Assembly: GCA_963934295.1 (NCBI GenBank) | Contig: CAWVXY010000012.1 | Coordinates: 14,210-78,209 of the forward strand | Direction of reading: 5' to 3' | DNA: 64,000 bases | Origin: Seribacter sp963934295 | Lineage (GTDB): Bacteria; Verrucomicrobiota; Verrucomicrobiia; Opitutales; Seribacteraceae | In this document: positions 50,637 through 61,600 of the stretch, in pieces | Layout of the letters: each line of letters starts with the position of its first letter | How positions within the stretch are numbered: the first letter of the stretch is position 1 | Translations under genes and position numbers: made by a program | The notes under the pieces: model-generated | Told to the model about the DNA's origin: nothing | The model's database searches: none | What the model saw: only the letters and a program-made list of their open reading frames with translations

Positions 50637-51992
50637 ATGCATATTGATCGTTACATCTCTGGTAATCGAATTATCGACATTTCCAGCAAAAACCTGGCTT
50701 CCGCCTACACGGAGCTTCTCGATACCTTCACCACCCTCCTCCCCACTCCGGGTAAGCGTAAGAAAGTACTCAACGAATTAATCGACAGGGAAAAATCACT
50801 ATCCAGTTACTTGGGAGAAGGCGTTGCTCTACCCCACGCCCGAGTTCCCATGAAAAGACCATACGCCCTGGCCATTGGCAGGTGTCCGACAGGATTAGCT
50901 TTTGAAGGAAAGGATAGTTATGAGGATGTTCGATTTGTCTTTCTGCTTCTCGCTAGTGAAAAAGCGAAAAACTACCTTTCTTTCCTTGCCGCCCTAGCTC
51001 GTTCCTTTCAGGACAACTCAGTCATGGACCAGTTATGGATGGCCCGGGAAAAAAATGAATTTCGCACCGCAGTTCGAAAAGCTTTCGCAGGAACGGATGA
51101 CCGTCCTGCCAGAAGGAGAACAAAATTTAACAAACTTCTTACCGATGAGGCTGCGAAAATTGCCAAAGCAGCCGAGTGTTCAACCATTTTAATTTTTGCG
51201 GATGTCTTCCCCCCTAGCCTTGCTCCGCGAATGACCTTTCCAGGTTTCAAAGTAGTTCTCGCCGGGCAGGATGTTTCTGATGACGATAAAGAACACCAAA
51301 GAGCTGACGCAATACTGGCCGTCCGGGCGCTTTCCCGGTCTCGCCTGTCACAACTTCGGGCAGCGATTCTACTCGGCTTGACCAGAGACATATTTGGGTT
51401 TCAAGATCGGGTCTGTTGCATTGGTGGGATTCCCAATAGTGGCCAATTAGACACTGTCTTAGTTGTGGATGTGGACGAAGAGTTCGAATCCGTTATTGGA
51501 CATGGTGAAGAAATGCTCCCCCCTGATGTTTCTGCTGAAGCCCTTGAAAGAATTACAGCAATCGCAACCGATCTTGCATCTACAGGTCGCGAGGGAAAGT
51601 CTATTGGTGCCATGTTTATCCTCGGCGATTACAAGGAGGTTAATAAACGCTCAAAACCATTAATTCTTAATCCGTTTCATGGTTACGACGAAGAAGATCG
51701 CAGTATCCTAAATCCCTTTATGGATGAAACGATAAAGGAACTTGCACTGATTGATGGTGCATTCATTGTTCGTGGCAATGGGGTGGTTGAATCTGCGGGT
51801 TGTTTGATCCAGGCTAAAGCAGATGATATCATCCTGCCGGGCGGATTGGGCACTCGTCACGCCGCGGCAGCCGCCATAACCCATGTGACCGACTCCCTTG
51901 CCTTAGTGGTTTCCTCTTCAGGTCAGGTAACTTATTTTAGAAAAGGACAAATGTTTACCCTCTTCGATAAGTCAGAGGGTCGGTCTTTATAA
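50637..51992 (+). CDS. PTS EIIA - middle domain - diadenylate cyclase fusion (c-di-AMP synthase)
   Basis: 451 residues. Residues ~1-155 are a PTS EIIA type-2 (fructose/nitrogen type) domain with the phosphoryl-accepting His67 in GVALPHARVP. Residues ~160-285 form an alpha/beta region (ECSTILIFADVFPP, FKVVLAGQDV, AILLGLTRDIF) that looks like the pyruvate-kinase C-terminal-like domain of CdaZ-type enzymes. Residues ~300-440 are a DisA_N/DAC domain: REGKSIGAMFILGD, the catalytic DGA at 373-375 and GTRHAAAAA at 405-413. The second Arg of the usual RHR motif is Ala. DAC enzymes make c-di-AMP from two ATP. No membrane helix is present. nadD starts 8 bases downstream. Confidence 0.85.
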   Translation: MHIDRYISGNRIIDISSKNLASAYTELLDTFTTLLPTPGKRKKVLNELIDREKSLSSYLGEGVALPHARVPMKRPYALAIGRCPTGLAFEGKDSYEDVRFVFLLLASEKAKNYLSFLAALARSFQDNSVMDQLWMAREKNEFRTAVRKAFAGTDDRPARRRTKFNKLLTDEAAKIAKAAECSTILIFADVFPPSLAPRMTFPGFKVVLAGQDVSDDDKEHQRADAILAVRALSRSRLSQLRAAILLGLTRDIFGFQDRVCCIGGIPNSGQLDTVLVVDVDEEFESVIGHGEEMLPPDVSAEALERITAIATDLASTGREGKSIGAMFILGDYKEVNKRSKPLILNPFHGYDEEDRSILNPFMDETIKELALIDGAFIVRGNGVVESAGCLIQAKADDIILPGGLGTRHAAAAAITHVTDSLALVVSSSGQVTYFRKGQMFTLFDKSEGRSL

Positions 51993-51999
51993 TGATCGG

Positions 52000-52584
52000 A
52001 TGGAGAAAACCACCCGAACCGTCCCTTCCCGAATTGGATTCTTTGGTGGTTCTTTTGACCCCATTCACCTGGGTCATCTCTCCCTTGCAGAACAAGCAAT
52101 CAGCGTGGCAAATTTGGAAACCCTTTTATTATGTCCTGCATTTCACGCTCCCCTTCGAAGTGAAAAACCTTTTTTTTCCCCGGAGACACGTTTGAAAATC
52201 CTTGAACATATAGCCAAGGTTACTCCGAATATAGAAGTTTGTAGATTAGAAATTGAAAAGCAAAAGACCTGTTTCACTTACAATACTATTACCGAAATTC
52301 AATCACAGTATCCTGAATCTGAAATTATGGTTTTACTTGGTGCCGATCAATTTGAACATTTAACAAGATGGAAATTCAATCTTGAATTAGTTCAAATATG
52401 CCAATTTTTAGTTTTTTCCAGGTCAAAAGTTGAAATCACTCCTCCCAATATACCCGGACTTTCTTATCAACTAATGCAAAACGATTTGCTTAATTATTCA
52501 TCCACAGAAATTCGAAATCGAATTAAAACCGGACAAAATTTCAAACATATGCTGCCACAAGCCGCCCATTCTTTTATTAATTAG
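52000..52584 (+). CDS. nadD: Nicotinate-nucleotide adenylyltransferase
   Basis: 194 residues. It adenylates nicotinate mononucleotide in NAD synthesis. The nucleotidyltransferase motif FFGGSFDPIHLGHLSLAEQA carries the HxGH signature, and the family segments CPAFHAPLR, VLLGADQFEHLTRW and the C-terminal STEIRNRI (the ISST-like motif) are present. The ATG is 7 bases after the previous stop. It is followed by rsfS, the usual nadD-rsfS pairing, so the two are probably co-transcribed. Confidence 0.95.
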   Translation: MEKTTRTVPSRIGFFGGSFDPIHLGHLSLAEQAISVANLETLLLCPAFHAPLRSEKPFFSPETRLKILEHIAKVTPNIEVCRLEIEKQKTCFTYNTITEIQSQYPESEIMVLLGADQFEHLTRWKFNLELVQICQFLVFSRSKVEITPPNIPGLSYQLMQNDLLNYSSTEIRNRIKTGQNFKHMLPQAAHSFIN

Positions 52585-52609
52585 TCACTCTATTTCTTAT
52601 AAATTCATC

Positions 52610-52984
52610 ATGAGCACAGTAATTCCAAAAGCAAAAAAAGAACTTCTTACCAATTTAAAGATTTCGTGTGACGCCCTGTTTGATAAAAAAGCTGAAGATG
52701 TAAAACTCCTCTATTTTGGAGAAAAATCATCACTAACCGATTGCTTCGTAATCGCCACAGGGAACTCTAATCCTCATCTCAAGGCTCTACGCGATAATGT
52801 GGAAAAGACTCTTAAGGAAAAAGGAGTCGAATTATACTCCAAAGATCGTTTTCAACCTAGTGGTTGGTTGGTTATAGACGCCATTGATTTTGTCGTGCAT
52901 CTCTTTTCCCAGGAACAAAGAGACAATTACGCCATCGAACAATTATGGAAAGATGCGGAAGAAATTCTCGTCCAAGACCTGTGA
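52610..52984 (+). CDS. rsfS: Ribosomal silencing factor RsfS
   Basis: 124 residues, the normal length. RsfS binds ribosomal protein L14 and blocks subunit joining when nutrients are scarce. The DUF143 fold shows LTDCFVIATGNSNPHLKALRDNVE, then GWLVIDAIDFVVHLFSQEQRDNYAIEQLW, both strongly conserved. It follows nadD by 25 bases. The 124 bases after it hold only a weak hairpin. Confidence 0.95.
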   Translation: MSTVIPKAKKELLTNLKISCDALFDKKAEDVKLLYFGEKSSLTDCFVIATGNSNPHLKALRDNVEKTLKEKGVELYSKDRFQPSGWLVIDAIDFVVHLFSQEQRDNYAIEQLWKDAEEILVQDL

Positions 52985-53108
52985 ATTAAATTTTAAATAA
53001 ACTTATCTCTTCCGGTTGACCCGGAAGTCCCTTAAAAGTTTGATTAAGCTATACCAAACCTAAATCATTACAGATTTTTTCCTTACCTTAATCTAATTAA
53101 AAATTTTC

Positions 53109-54392
53109 ATGACAAATCGCCGATCCTTCCTTAAAAAATCCTCTCTATTCTCTGCACCTTTTCTTTTACCCTCTCACATATGGGCCGCCAAAGGAGAATC
53201 ATCCCCCAATAACCGTATCAATATTGCCATTATTGGACCAGGCAAGATGGGCCGTGGACATGCACACAAACTCATTCGTAACCCGCGTGCTCAAATTACT
53301 GGTATTGCCGAAATTGTTGATGTGCGAACCCAACACACCATTGAACTGATTGAAAAAGAATATTCGAAAAATTCTCCCAGTAAAAAATGGAAAGGACTTA
53401 ATGTAACCAAAAACTATTTGGAATTACTCGAAGATAAATCATTGGATGCTGTTCTCATTGCCACCCCCGACCACTGGCATGGTGAACCAACTATTCGAGC
53501 GGCCCGTGCTCAAAAACATGTTTACTGCGAAAAACCAATTTCGCTCACGATAAAGGAAGGCCGGGCTATGGCCGAGGCAGTCAAGGAGAACAATATCGTC
53601 TTTCAAACCGGTAGCCAGCAACGAACCGAATACGGAGGGAAATTCCGTCGCACCGTGGAAATGATTCGTAGTGGAGCCATTGGCGAACTTAAAAAAATTC
53701 GGGTCTGCGTGGGTAATCCTCCTGTCCCGTGCGATCTTCCCACCGAACCTATTCCTGAAGGAATTGACTGGGACGCTTGGCAAGGCCCCGCTCCAGTTCG
53801 TGGTTATAACAAAATTCTTTGCCCCGATGATGTGCACAATCACTTCCCGGCATGGAGGAGATACCGAGAATATTGCAATGGCGGACTAGCCGATATGGGA
53901 GCCCATCATTTTGATATCGGACAATGGGCAATGGATGCTGATAATACAGGACCTGTAAAAATCATCCCTCCCAAAGAAGGAACGCGGGACCTTAAAATGA
54001 TATATAAAAACGGCGTCGAAGTTGTGCATGGTTCATCACCAGACTGGCGTGGAGGCACGATATTTTATGGTTCTGAAGGAACGATTTGGGTGGATCGTGG
54101 ACCATGGAAGTCAGATCCCGAAAACTTAATCAAAGACTTCAAGGCAAGTGTGAACATTCGCCAACCCAAAAACCATCACGACGACTGGCTAGACTGTATT
54201 CATTCCGGCGAATTACCTTTAGCACATATAGAAGCGGGGCATAGAACAGCTTCCCTTTGCCAATTATGCAATATTGGGTACGAACTCCGGCGTGAGCTAA
54301 CTTGGGATCCTAAGAAGGAAGTGTTCGTCGGAGATAAAGAAGCCAATAAGCTCACGGATCGTAAGCGTCGCAAAAAATGGTACCGAGTTTAA
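53109..54392 (+). CDS. Tat-exported Gfo/Idh/MocA family oxidoreductase
   Basis: 427 residues. The N-terminus TNRRSFLKKSSLFSAPFLLPS has a twin-arginine motif (RRSFLKK) and a hydrophobic core, so the enzyme is likely folded with its NAD(P) before export to the periplasm. The Rossmann fold begins IAIIGPGKMGRGHAHKL; the family motif is YCEKPISLTIKEG. The C-terminal domain has MGAHHFDIGQWAMDAD, with the His residues conserved in this group. Related enzymes in PVC bacteria and Bacteroidetes act on polysaccharide-derived sugars; the substrate is not known here. It converges on the gene at 54405. Confidence 0.92.
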   Translation: MTNRRSFLKKSSLFSAPFLLPSHIWAAKGESSPNNRINIAIIGPGKMGRGHAHKLIRNPRAQITGIAEIVDVRTQHTIELIEKEYSKNSPSKKWKGLNVTKNYLELLEDKSLDAVLIATPDHWHGEPTIRAARAQKHVYCEKPISLTIKEGRAMAEAVKENNIVFQTGSQQRTEYGGKFRRTVEMIRSGAIGELKKIRVCVGNPPVPCDLPTEPIPEGIDWDAWQGPAPVRGYNKILCPDDVHNHFPAWRRYREYCNGGLADMGAHHFDIGQWAMDADNTGPVKIIPPKEGTRDLKMIYKNGVEVVHGSSPDWRGGTIFYGSEGTIWVDRGPWKSDPENLIKDFKASVNIRQPKNHHDDWLDCIHSGELPLAHIEAGHRTASLCQLCNIGYELRRELTWDPKKEVFVGDKEANKLTDRKRRKKWYRV

Positions 54393-54404
54393 CTGCTAAG
54401 AACT

Positions 54405-55574
54405 CTAGTTTTCCTTAAATTTCTTTATAATCGGATTTAATAAATACCAGGCAATGGCAATAGTGATGATTGCGACTATTCCGGAGCCCCGAAAAAAGGC
54501 TTGAAGTCCAAAAAGGCCGAAGATCACGCCGAAAATACCACGGCATCCCATAGTTACCATATTTTCGTCTGCTTTTTTTATGCTTTGAGGGTTTCTTTTT
54601 CTGGAAGTTCTTTCGGAATTACTACTATTCGCGGCCTGAATTGAGAGCAGTTTACTTCGTGCTTTTGCCAAGCTCAAAAGTTCATTTTCTTCATCGGTTA
54701 ATGAAGCAGCACCGTCTTCGTATCTCTTGTCACGAATTCGCTCCAATTCCCGAAAATCAATCTCCCTCGCTTTTTTTTGCACTTTTAAACTAGGAATGGG
54801 CGGTGGATTTTCTTCGGTTTTGAATTTCTCTTTTTTGGATTTGTTCGAAATATTTCTATTAGTCTTTTTTCTAGTTACTTTTAAATCGGATAATTTTGGG
54901 TTTTCTCTTTTATCCTTAACAATAGTCCGTGGTTCTAAAACCTTTTCTTCCTCAGCATCCAAAGATTTTTCTTTTACTACTTGGCTTTGTTCAGAACCCA
55001 CTTCAGATAAATTTTCAGGAACGGCAACTGAGGTTATCTCTTCTTGAATCGCTTTAGTTTTTTCATCATTACCCAAGTCGGAGACGATTTCTTTTTCTTC
55101 ATTATCTCCAGTTTCACTTTTTTCGCCTCTCTCCCTATCAACCGCACCAATAGACCTTAACTTCTCATTCTCTTCTTCAGTTCCTTCAGTTACTTCATCA
55201 TTCGCTTGAAAATCCTGACCAAAAATTACGCGTTGGTACAAATTATCTAATGCCAAGACCTTTACCTCAGATTCAAATTCATCTCCTTTTTTTAATCCAT
55301 CAACCCACTCATTTTCTGATGGAGGAAACAAAATCGAACACTCCAGATCGCAATCCCAAAAATTGGCCACCACCGTTTTACCCTTTGAATAACTATCGTC
55401 TAGCCGACTTGAAAAAGTACTGCTCGCCTCGACAAAGGAAAAGGGGAAAAGATACTTACCACCAACTAACGGCTTCATAATTGCCTCTGATTCGGAACTC
55501 AACCTACGATTCTCTTTTAAATCCCTTAATGTCTCTATTAATATCTCTTTATCCACTTTAAATACATCATACAC
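54405..55574 (-). CDS. Hypothetical membrane protein with N-terminal beta domain and charged linker
   Basis: 389 residues, not recognised. Residues ~25-125 look like a beta-rich domain with VANFWDCDLECSILFPP and KGDEFESEVKVLALDNLYQRVIFG, patterned like an OB or similar barrel. Residues ~125-330 are extremely charged (Glu/Lys/Ser) and probably disordered. The C-terminus (~345-385) has two hydrophobic helices (GIFGVIFGLFGLQAFF and IVAIITIAIAWYLLNPIIKKF), likely a membrane hairpin. There is no signal peptide. It starts 69 bases after the giant exported protein gene, but no operon link is evident. Function unknown. Confidence 0.65.
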   Translation of the reverse strand: MYDVFKVDKEILIETLRDLKENRRLSSESEAIMKPLVGGKYLFPFSFVEASSTFSSRLDDSYSKGKTVVANFWDCDLECSILFPPSENEWVDGLKKGDEFESEVKVLALDNLYQRVIFGQDFQANDEVTEGTEEENEKLRSIGAVDRERGEKSETGDNEEKEIVSDLGNDEKTKAIQEEITSVAVPENLSEVGSEQSQVVKEKSLDAEEEKVLEPRTIVKDKRENPKLSDLKVTRKKTNRNISNKSKKEKFKTEENPPPIPSLKVQKKAREIDFRELERIRDKRYEDGAASLTDEENELLSLAKARSKLLSIQAANSSNSERTSRKRNPQSIKKADENMVTMGCRGIFGVIFGLFGLQAFFRGSGIVAIITIAIAWYLLNPIIKKFKEN

Positions 55575-55643
55575 AAAAAAACTATTTTTGTGCCATTATA
55601 AAATTAAGGGAATTTAGGAAGGCTACTTTTTTACTCCCAATTT

Positions 55644-58600
55644 TTAGGGAGCAGCAGAATAATTACCAATCGTAAAATCGTAAAAGAACGGATTCCCATT
55701 TATACTTTTTACAAGGTATAACCAACCCAAATTCCTATGGTTAAACAGATAGGGCCATATTCCTCGTTGAGTCCACATCCAACCCCGCCCGTTTTGCCAA
55801 ATCCATATCCCGTCTTTCTGGTCACTCAAAATATAGGCCCAACCAAGTTCCGAATGATAAATCCATTTAACCTTGGGGAATTGTTGGAATGAGCCAAACC
55901 AATTGGAACTTCTCCACCCTCCCCCCATTTTTGGCATATCTGCAAACCACATACTCAGATCGATTTTTTCTGGGGTTTTTAATCGTTTTCTAGCCCCGAG
56001 GGTTTCGCCCATCTTATTTCTAGCAAATGCCCGGTAGTAATAAGTCGTGCCGGGTGTCAAATTACGAACCATCACGGTAAATTCAGTAGATTTATTAATC
56101 TTATTGGAAGACAGCCTGATCATTTCTCCACGGAATAAGATATCCTCACTGACTAAAACACCTGATTCCAAAATGGAAGACCCACCATCAGTAAGAATTC
56201 TTCCACGAATCAGATAAGTGTTATTCCCATCAGCAACAAAACCTAAAGTCTCCGGAATCGGACGATAAACTTGAATAATGGGCAATGTTACATTCGAATC
56301 CCCAGCAGTATCATTTCCATCAATTGGTTTATTGGTAATGGGGAATGTAGAATTACTCTCCAGACTTTCGTTTGGGTCTACAGTGGGAGGAAGACCGTTA
56401 CCTGGAATTGAAGAATTGGCCTCAACACTCCCGTTATGATCTGCGGGTAAGTCAGGTTGAGAATCATTCACATCCAAAATGGTGACCATAAAAGACCGTT
56501 CCACAGATGCATTATACTCATCTCGTGCCCGTACCCGGACATGCAAAGTGGGATCATTATCCGAATTCTCTCCCTCGTAATCAAAAACCACTGCGGTTCG
56601 AAGGGTTCCATTGGTATCCAAAGAAAATTCATGATTTGAATCTGATCCGTTTCCATCGACTAAAGTGAAAAGAATGGAGGCATTCACATCCGGATCGAAC
56701 ACGGAAAAGGTACTGACAATGCATCCTATGAGTTGACCTTCCGCAATAGCAAGAGGGGCAGTAGTATTCAAATCAATTGGATTTGTATTTGCATAAATCC
56801 CCCAGTCATAAGGCCAGTTGGGATTGGTTTGAAATGCGGAATGAATCGCTGCCTTGTTACTATTGGATAGAGCATTGGCATAGACTGATGAACCCTGGAA
56901 CATTCCATCCATAGTAGTAACCGCTGAAACATCCCATGACCCAATCGCGTGGTTGAAGGAAATAGCTCTGTAAAACATTGCTTGCATTTTGGTGACACTT
57001 GATGTGTCCCAACTACCGATGTCCTGATTAAATGCTCGAGCCTCTCGAAACATGTGCTGCATATCGATGACCGAAGAAACATTCCAAGATCCTATGGGCT
57101 CATTAAAATCGAATGCCTTCCTAAACATTTCATTCATATTGACCACATTGGATGTATCCCAATTTCCGATCTGTTGATTGAAGGATTTAGCCTCAAAGAA
57201 CATGCTGCTCATGTTGGTTACCGAAGATGTATTCCAGTCGCCAATTGGCTGGTTAAATGAGTGAGCAACTCGAAACATCATCCGCATATTTGTCACATTA
57301 CTGACATCCCATCTGCTAACATCTTCATTAAACTCAGTTCTTCCCATGAAAGCGGTAGACATATCCGTCACTCCGGAAACATTCCAATCCCGGATGTGCC
57401 CGTAGGTGGCAGTGGCATTCACCTCATCGCTGAACCACAAATTGACCGCCGGCTGAAAATTGGCATTGGTCAAAACTTCCTTAGGCTTTTCCATTTGATA
57501 GAGAGTTTGCACTTCGAAAGCAGAAAGTGCCCGGTTGTAAATGCGGACATCATCTATGCAACCGGAGAAAAATTCATCATTCCTATTCAAAGAATTCGAA
57601 CCTATAATTAAAGGCATTGAGCCATTTGTTTCCAAAATATAGTTAAAGCTCTCTGAAAGCACATCTCCGTTCAAATAAAGATTTCCTAATAATCCATCGT
57701 ATGTAAGGAGTATCATGTTCCATGCATGATAAAGACCATTAACAGAAAACATCTGATCACGACCCTGCCCTATGAAACCTAATGAACCATGGATATTGTT
57801 AAAATTTAAGCCGACTGAAAATCTTGCTTTTTGTAATAAACCATCACCAAAGGTAAAAATGTTTCCTTTATGACTGGGTGCCTTATACCAAGCTGAAACA
57901 CTTCTGGATGAGTTCGCATTTGGCCATGATCCGTTAACAATAATTTTATCATTCACTCCATCAAAATCATAAGCCATTCCAATTTGACCAAATCGATCTG
58001 CACCCAGAGTCACTCCGTTCACTGTACCATGACTTCCATTTCCCGACATATCGGAAGCGTTGCCGTCAAAAGGATACCATGCGACTAAACCGAAATTGGG
58101 CCCTGGTCGGGAACTAGAATTATGGTCTGATGTACCCGCCTGTGTTTCCTGCCAAAGTGAAAATCCATCATTATCCGAATCTGGTTCCCAAGTGAGGGAA
58201 ATATCAATTCCCGTTTTATTTCCATCTACTGGTAAAAGATCAAATCCATTTCCATTCCACGCCCCCCAATGAGCATAGGACTCGCCAATTCCCGGATCAA
58301 GAGAACCATTTCCATTTCCATCACGGTATGCTTTTATATCGTAAGAATGCCCTCTAACCAGACTGAAAGAATAAGCACCCGGTTCATTCAATAAAGTTTG
58401 TTCAGCTACTTTGTTTCCATTCTCGTCAAAAACCCACATTATAACCGAACCCGTCACGGTTGTACTATCAGTGACCACTCCGGAAATGGTGGCATTTTCA
58501 TCAGGTACTCCCGTGAAAAGTTGTTGAACTTCATTGGGGGTAACTACCCGTTCCCAGATTCGAAAATCATCCATCCATCCCTTAAAATAAGATGAATCAT

Positions 58601-61600
58601 TCTGAGGTCGGTTTCCAATCGTAAAAAGATTTCCGACATCAGAAACTAAATCTCCTGAACCACTGTTTCGGGTAACGTTTCCGACCAATGTACCATCCAG
58701 ATAAATCTTACTATTTGTGCCACCGAGCAATCCATTCCAAGTCATAACAATGTGCTGCCATTGAAAATAGGATGTGGGAGATGTGGTAGTCACCGAAGGT
58801 ACATTGCCCGTTGATTTCCTAATTAACCAACTCTTACTTTGAGCAGATGCAAACATTCTCCAATACCCAGTACCCAAGGAGCGCTTGGCAATGACATAGC
58901 CACTCCCATTCTGATCCAGTTTGATCCATCCCGAGAAACTGATCGGGCGAATATCATCCAATTGCGAAGCCCCGTTAAAGGATATATAATCATCGACCCC
59001 ATCAAACCGAAAAGCACCTCCCACCCGGCCTGGACTCCATGGATTGCTAAACCCATGCAAAGTTCCATTAATATCGTTACCAGACGAATCATGGAGAACG
59101 GTTCCATTGGTCTCATCAAAACTCCAATGGGCGAGAAGGCCAAAATTCAAAGGCGGAGTCGAACTTGCATTATTATCCTGAGTACCAGCCACATGCTCAT
59201 GCCATTTTAAAAAGCCGTCATTATCAGCATCCTGATCCCATAAACTAAAATTAATTCCGCTCAGATTGTCATCAACCTGTAAGAGATTAAATCCACCCAA
59301 TGTACCATTCCAATCGAGATAATGTTTCCAAACCTCCCCTGTCGTAGGATATCCATTTTGGCTCCCATCCACAAAGGCTTTAAAATCATACCCTCCCCCT
59401 TTGGGAACACATAAAGAAAAAGATCCATTTCCATCAGGTAAAATATATTCCGCCACCTTGGTACCGTTTGGATCAAGTGCCCAAACATAAGCAGGACCAG
59501 GAATCACTCCCTGATATTGGACCGAGCCAGTCACCGTGGCGTTCTCCTCAAGCAATCCAAAAACAGGCGGATTATTTTTATAGTAATGATTAATTGGTAA
59601 AAGGTTGGACAATAACCACTTATGAGCCAAGTAACCCTCAATCTTAACTCTTTCTTCGGTATCAAGCACGCGGTTAAAATATAGAATCTCAGCCACTTCT
59701 CCATTACTTCGCTCCACTGCACCATATCCACCCAGATTTAAATATCCCGGTTTATAAGCAGAGTCATGAGCTAAGTTACTATCACTTACCAAATGAAGAA
59801 AATCTACCCAGCAATTTACCTGATCTGCATCGTTTGCCGAAACAACATGGATATGCCCTTGAGTATTGGATGCATTAAGCCCTTGTCTGACCCATCCATT
59901 AAAATAAAAAGAATCATACTTTCCATTGAAATATCCTAATGCCCAATTGGATTGCTTACTGGCAATCAGGCGGGCATTGGTAACACCCGTTTGTTTGGAA
60001 ACCGTAAAAATTGTATAATTAGCATCTTCTAAATGTGTATTCGTGTAAATAGATGTGGTACCATCAAAAGAAACAAAACCAGTTCCATTAGCAACCAAAC
60101 GGGTTGGTGCTCCCGGACCCACGATCTGGTCCATCACATGTCCATTTCCACTCTTGTCTCTCCACTGAGTAACATTTGAATCAGCCAGCGTGAAAGTACT
60201 CGAATCATTCGCATCCAACCAGAAACTCAAGTTCGGAATCGAATCCGCCTGATAGGAACCACTCGATGAATGTGAAGAATTATAATCATTGACAGTAGGA
60301 ACAGAACCATAGAACGGATGACTATAATCTAGGGATGAAAACAATCCCCATTTATGGGCTAAATAACCCTCTACCAAATCCATTTCATAATCGGGTAAAG
60401 CCTCGTTGAAAACTATTAATTCCCCTAATCTGGCATTGGGGAAACGACCACCTATATTCCTATCATTTGAAAAATTACTCGCCTGAACATTGGCACTGGT
60501 TCGAAGAGAAATGATTGATAAACTTTGAGGCCATGCTCCATCAATATTATAAGCTGAACCATTTATTGCGAAACTTGATCCAGTCTTAATACCATTATGT
60601 GCAAAAGATGAATGAAAAATTCCGCTCGCACCATTGCTATGAAAATCGTACGAGGTAGTATCCCCCAATAAAACCCAATATCCAGCATTGTATTTCAAAA
60701 CCCAGAAAACTGTTCTTATATCAGAAATTCGGTTGAACGAGTGGTGCTGACCGTTTGTTCCACTATAGTCCATGAGCGATAGACCATTTTGTGCATTCGT
60801 GACCACAACTGGGTCTGCATTCCTTGTGGCGTGATTATTATTTCCCGACAAATCGCTCCAAGAAGAAGTCAAAGCGGAAGAATGATTCGCGTCCAACCAG
60901 AGTTGCAAACCATTTAATAAACTTGGTGAAAACCTCTGACTGTGAGCAATATCTTCCCAGGAATTATTGAGCAAGTTGATCGTAAAGTTACCCTCTGTGG
61001 TGGCATTAAATTCATCCCTCGCCTGTACTCGAATTGAATAAGAGGATGCATTGGTCTCGTAATCAAAAGTAACCGCAGTTTTCAGAGTACCGTTTTGATC
61101 AAGAGTAAAAAGTGAATTATTTCCATCCCCTGCCCCACTTACTAATTGATAAGTTAAAGTTGCATTGGCATCCGGGTCAGTAGCGTTGAATTCCCCAACG
61201 ACTGAGCCAACTGGTTGGTTCTCAAGAACGGTTAATGAAGCGGTTGAATTAAGGTCTCCCGGTGATTGATTGGTCTTTACATAAGCAAGACGAAAACCCT
61301 TAGTTTCACTTCTGTAAGATTGAGACTGATATTGTCTTTTAGCTGACCTAGAAAAATAATTTGAATTATTCAATGACCCTCCTCTAAAAACTCGATTTAC
61401 CCCGTTGCTTGGCCCGACTGGATCAACTACTAAGTTTAAATCGTATGAACCATACAAATCAGCAGTCCATTCGAAAACATTACCATGCATATCATAAAAA
61501 CCCCATGCATTCGGTGCGTACTCTCCAACATCTTGCGTCTGGCCTATATTTTGATTGTAGTTTGTATTGGTCGAATTGATGCTGTATCCCCAAAAATAGG

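Noticed and set aside
53009..53027. Hairpin after rsfS
   Set aside because: CTTCCGG/CCGGAAG gives a 7-bp stem with a 5-base loop, but no T-tract follows, so I do not call a terminator.
55600..55660. Terminator after the giant protein
   Set aside because: CTCCC/GGGAG can pair around the stop codon, but on the minus strand it is followed by TAAAAAAG rather than a T-run.
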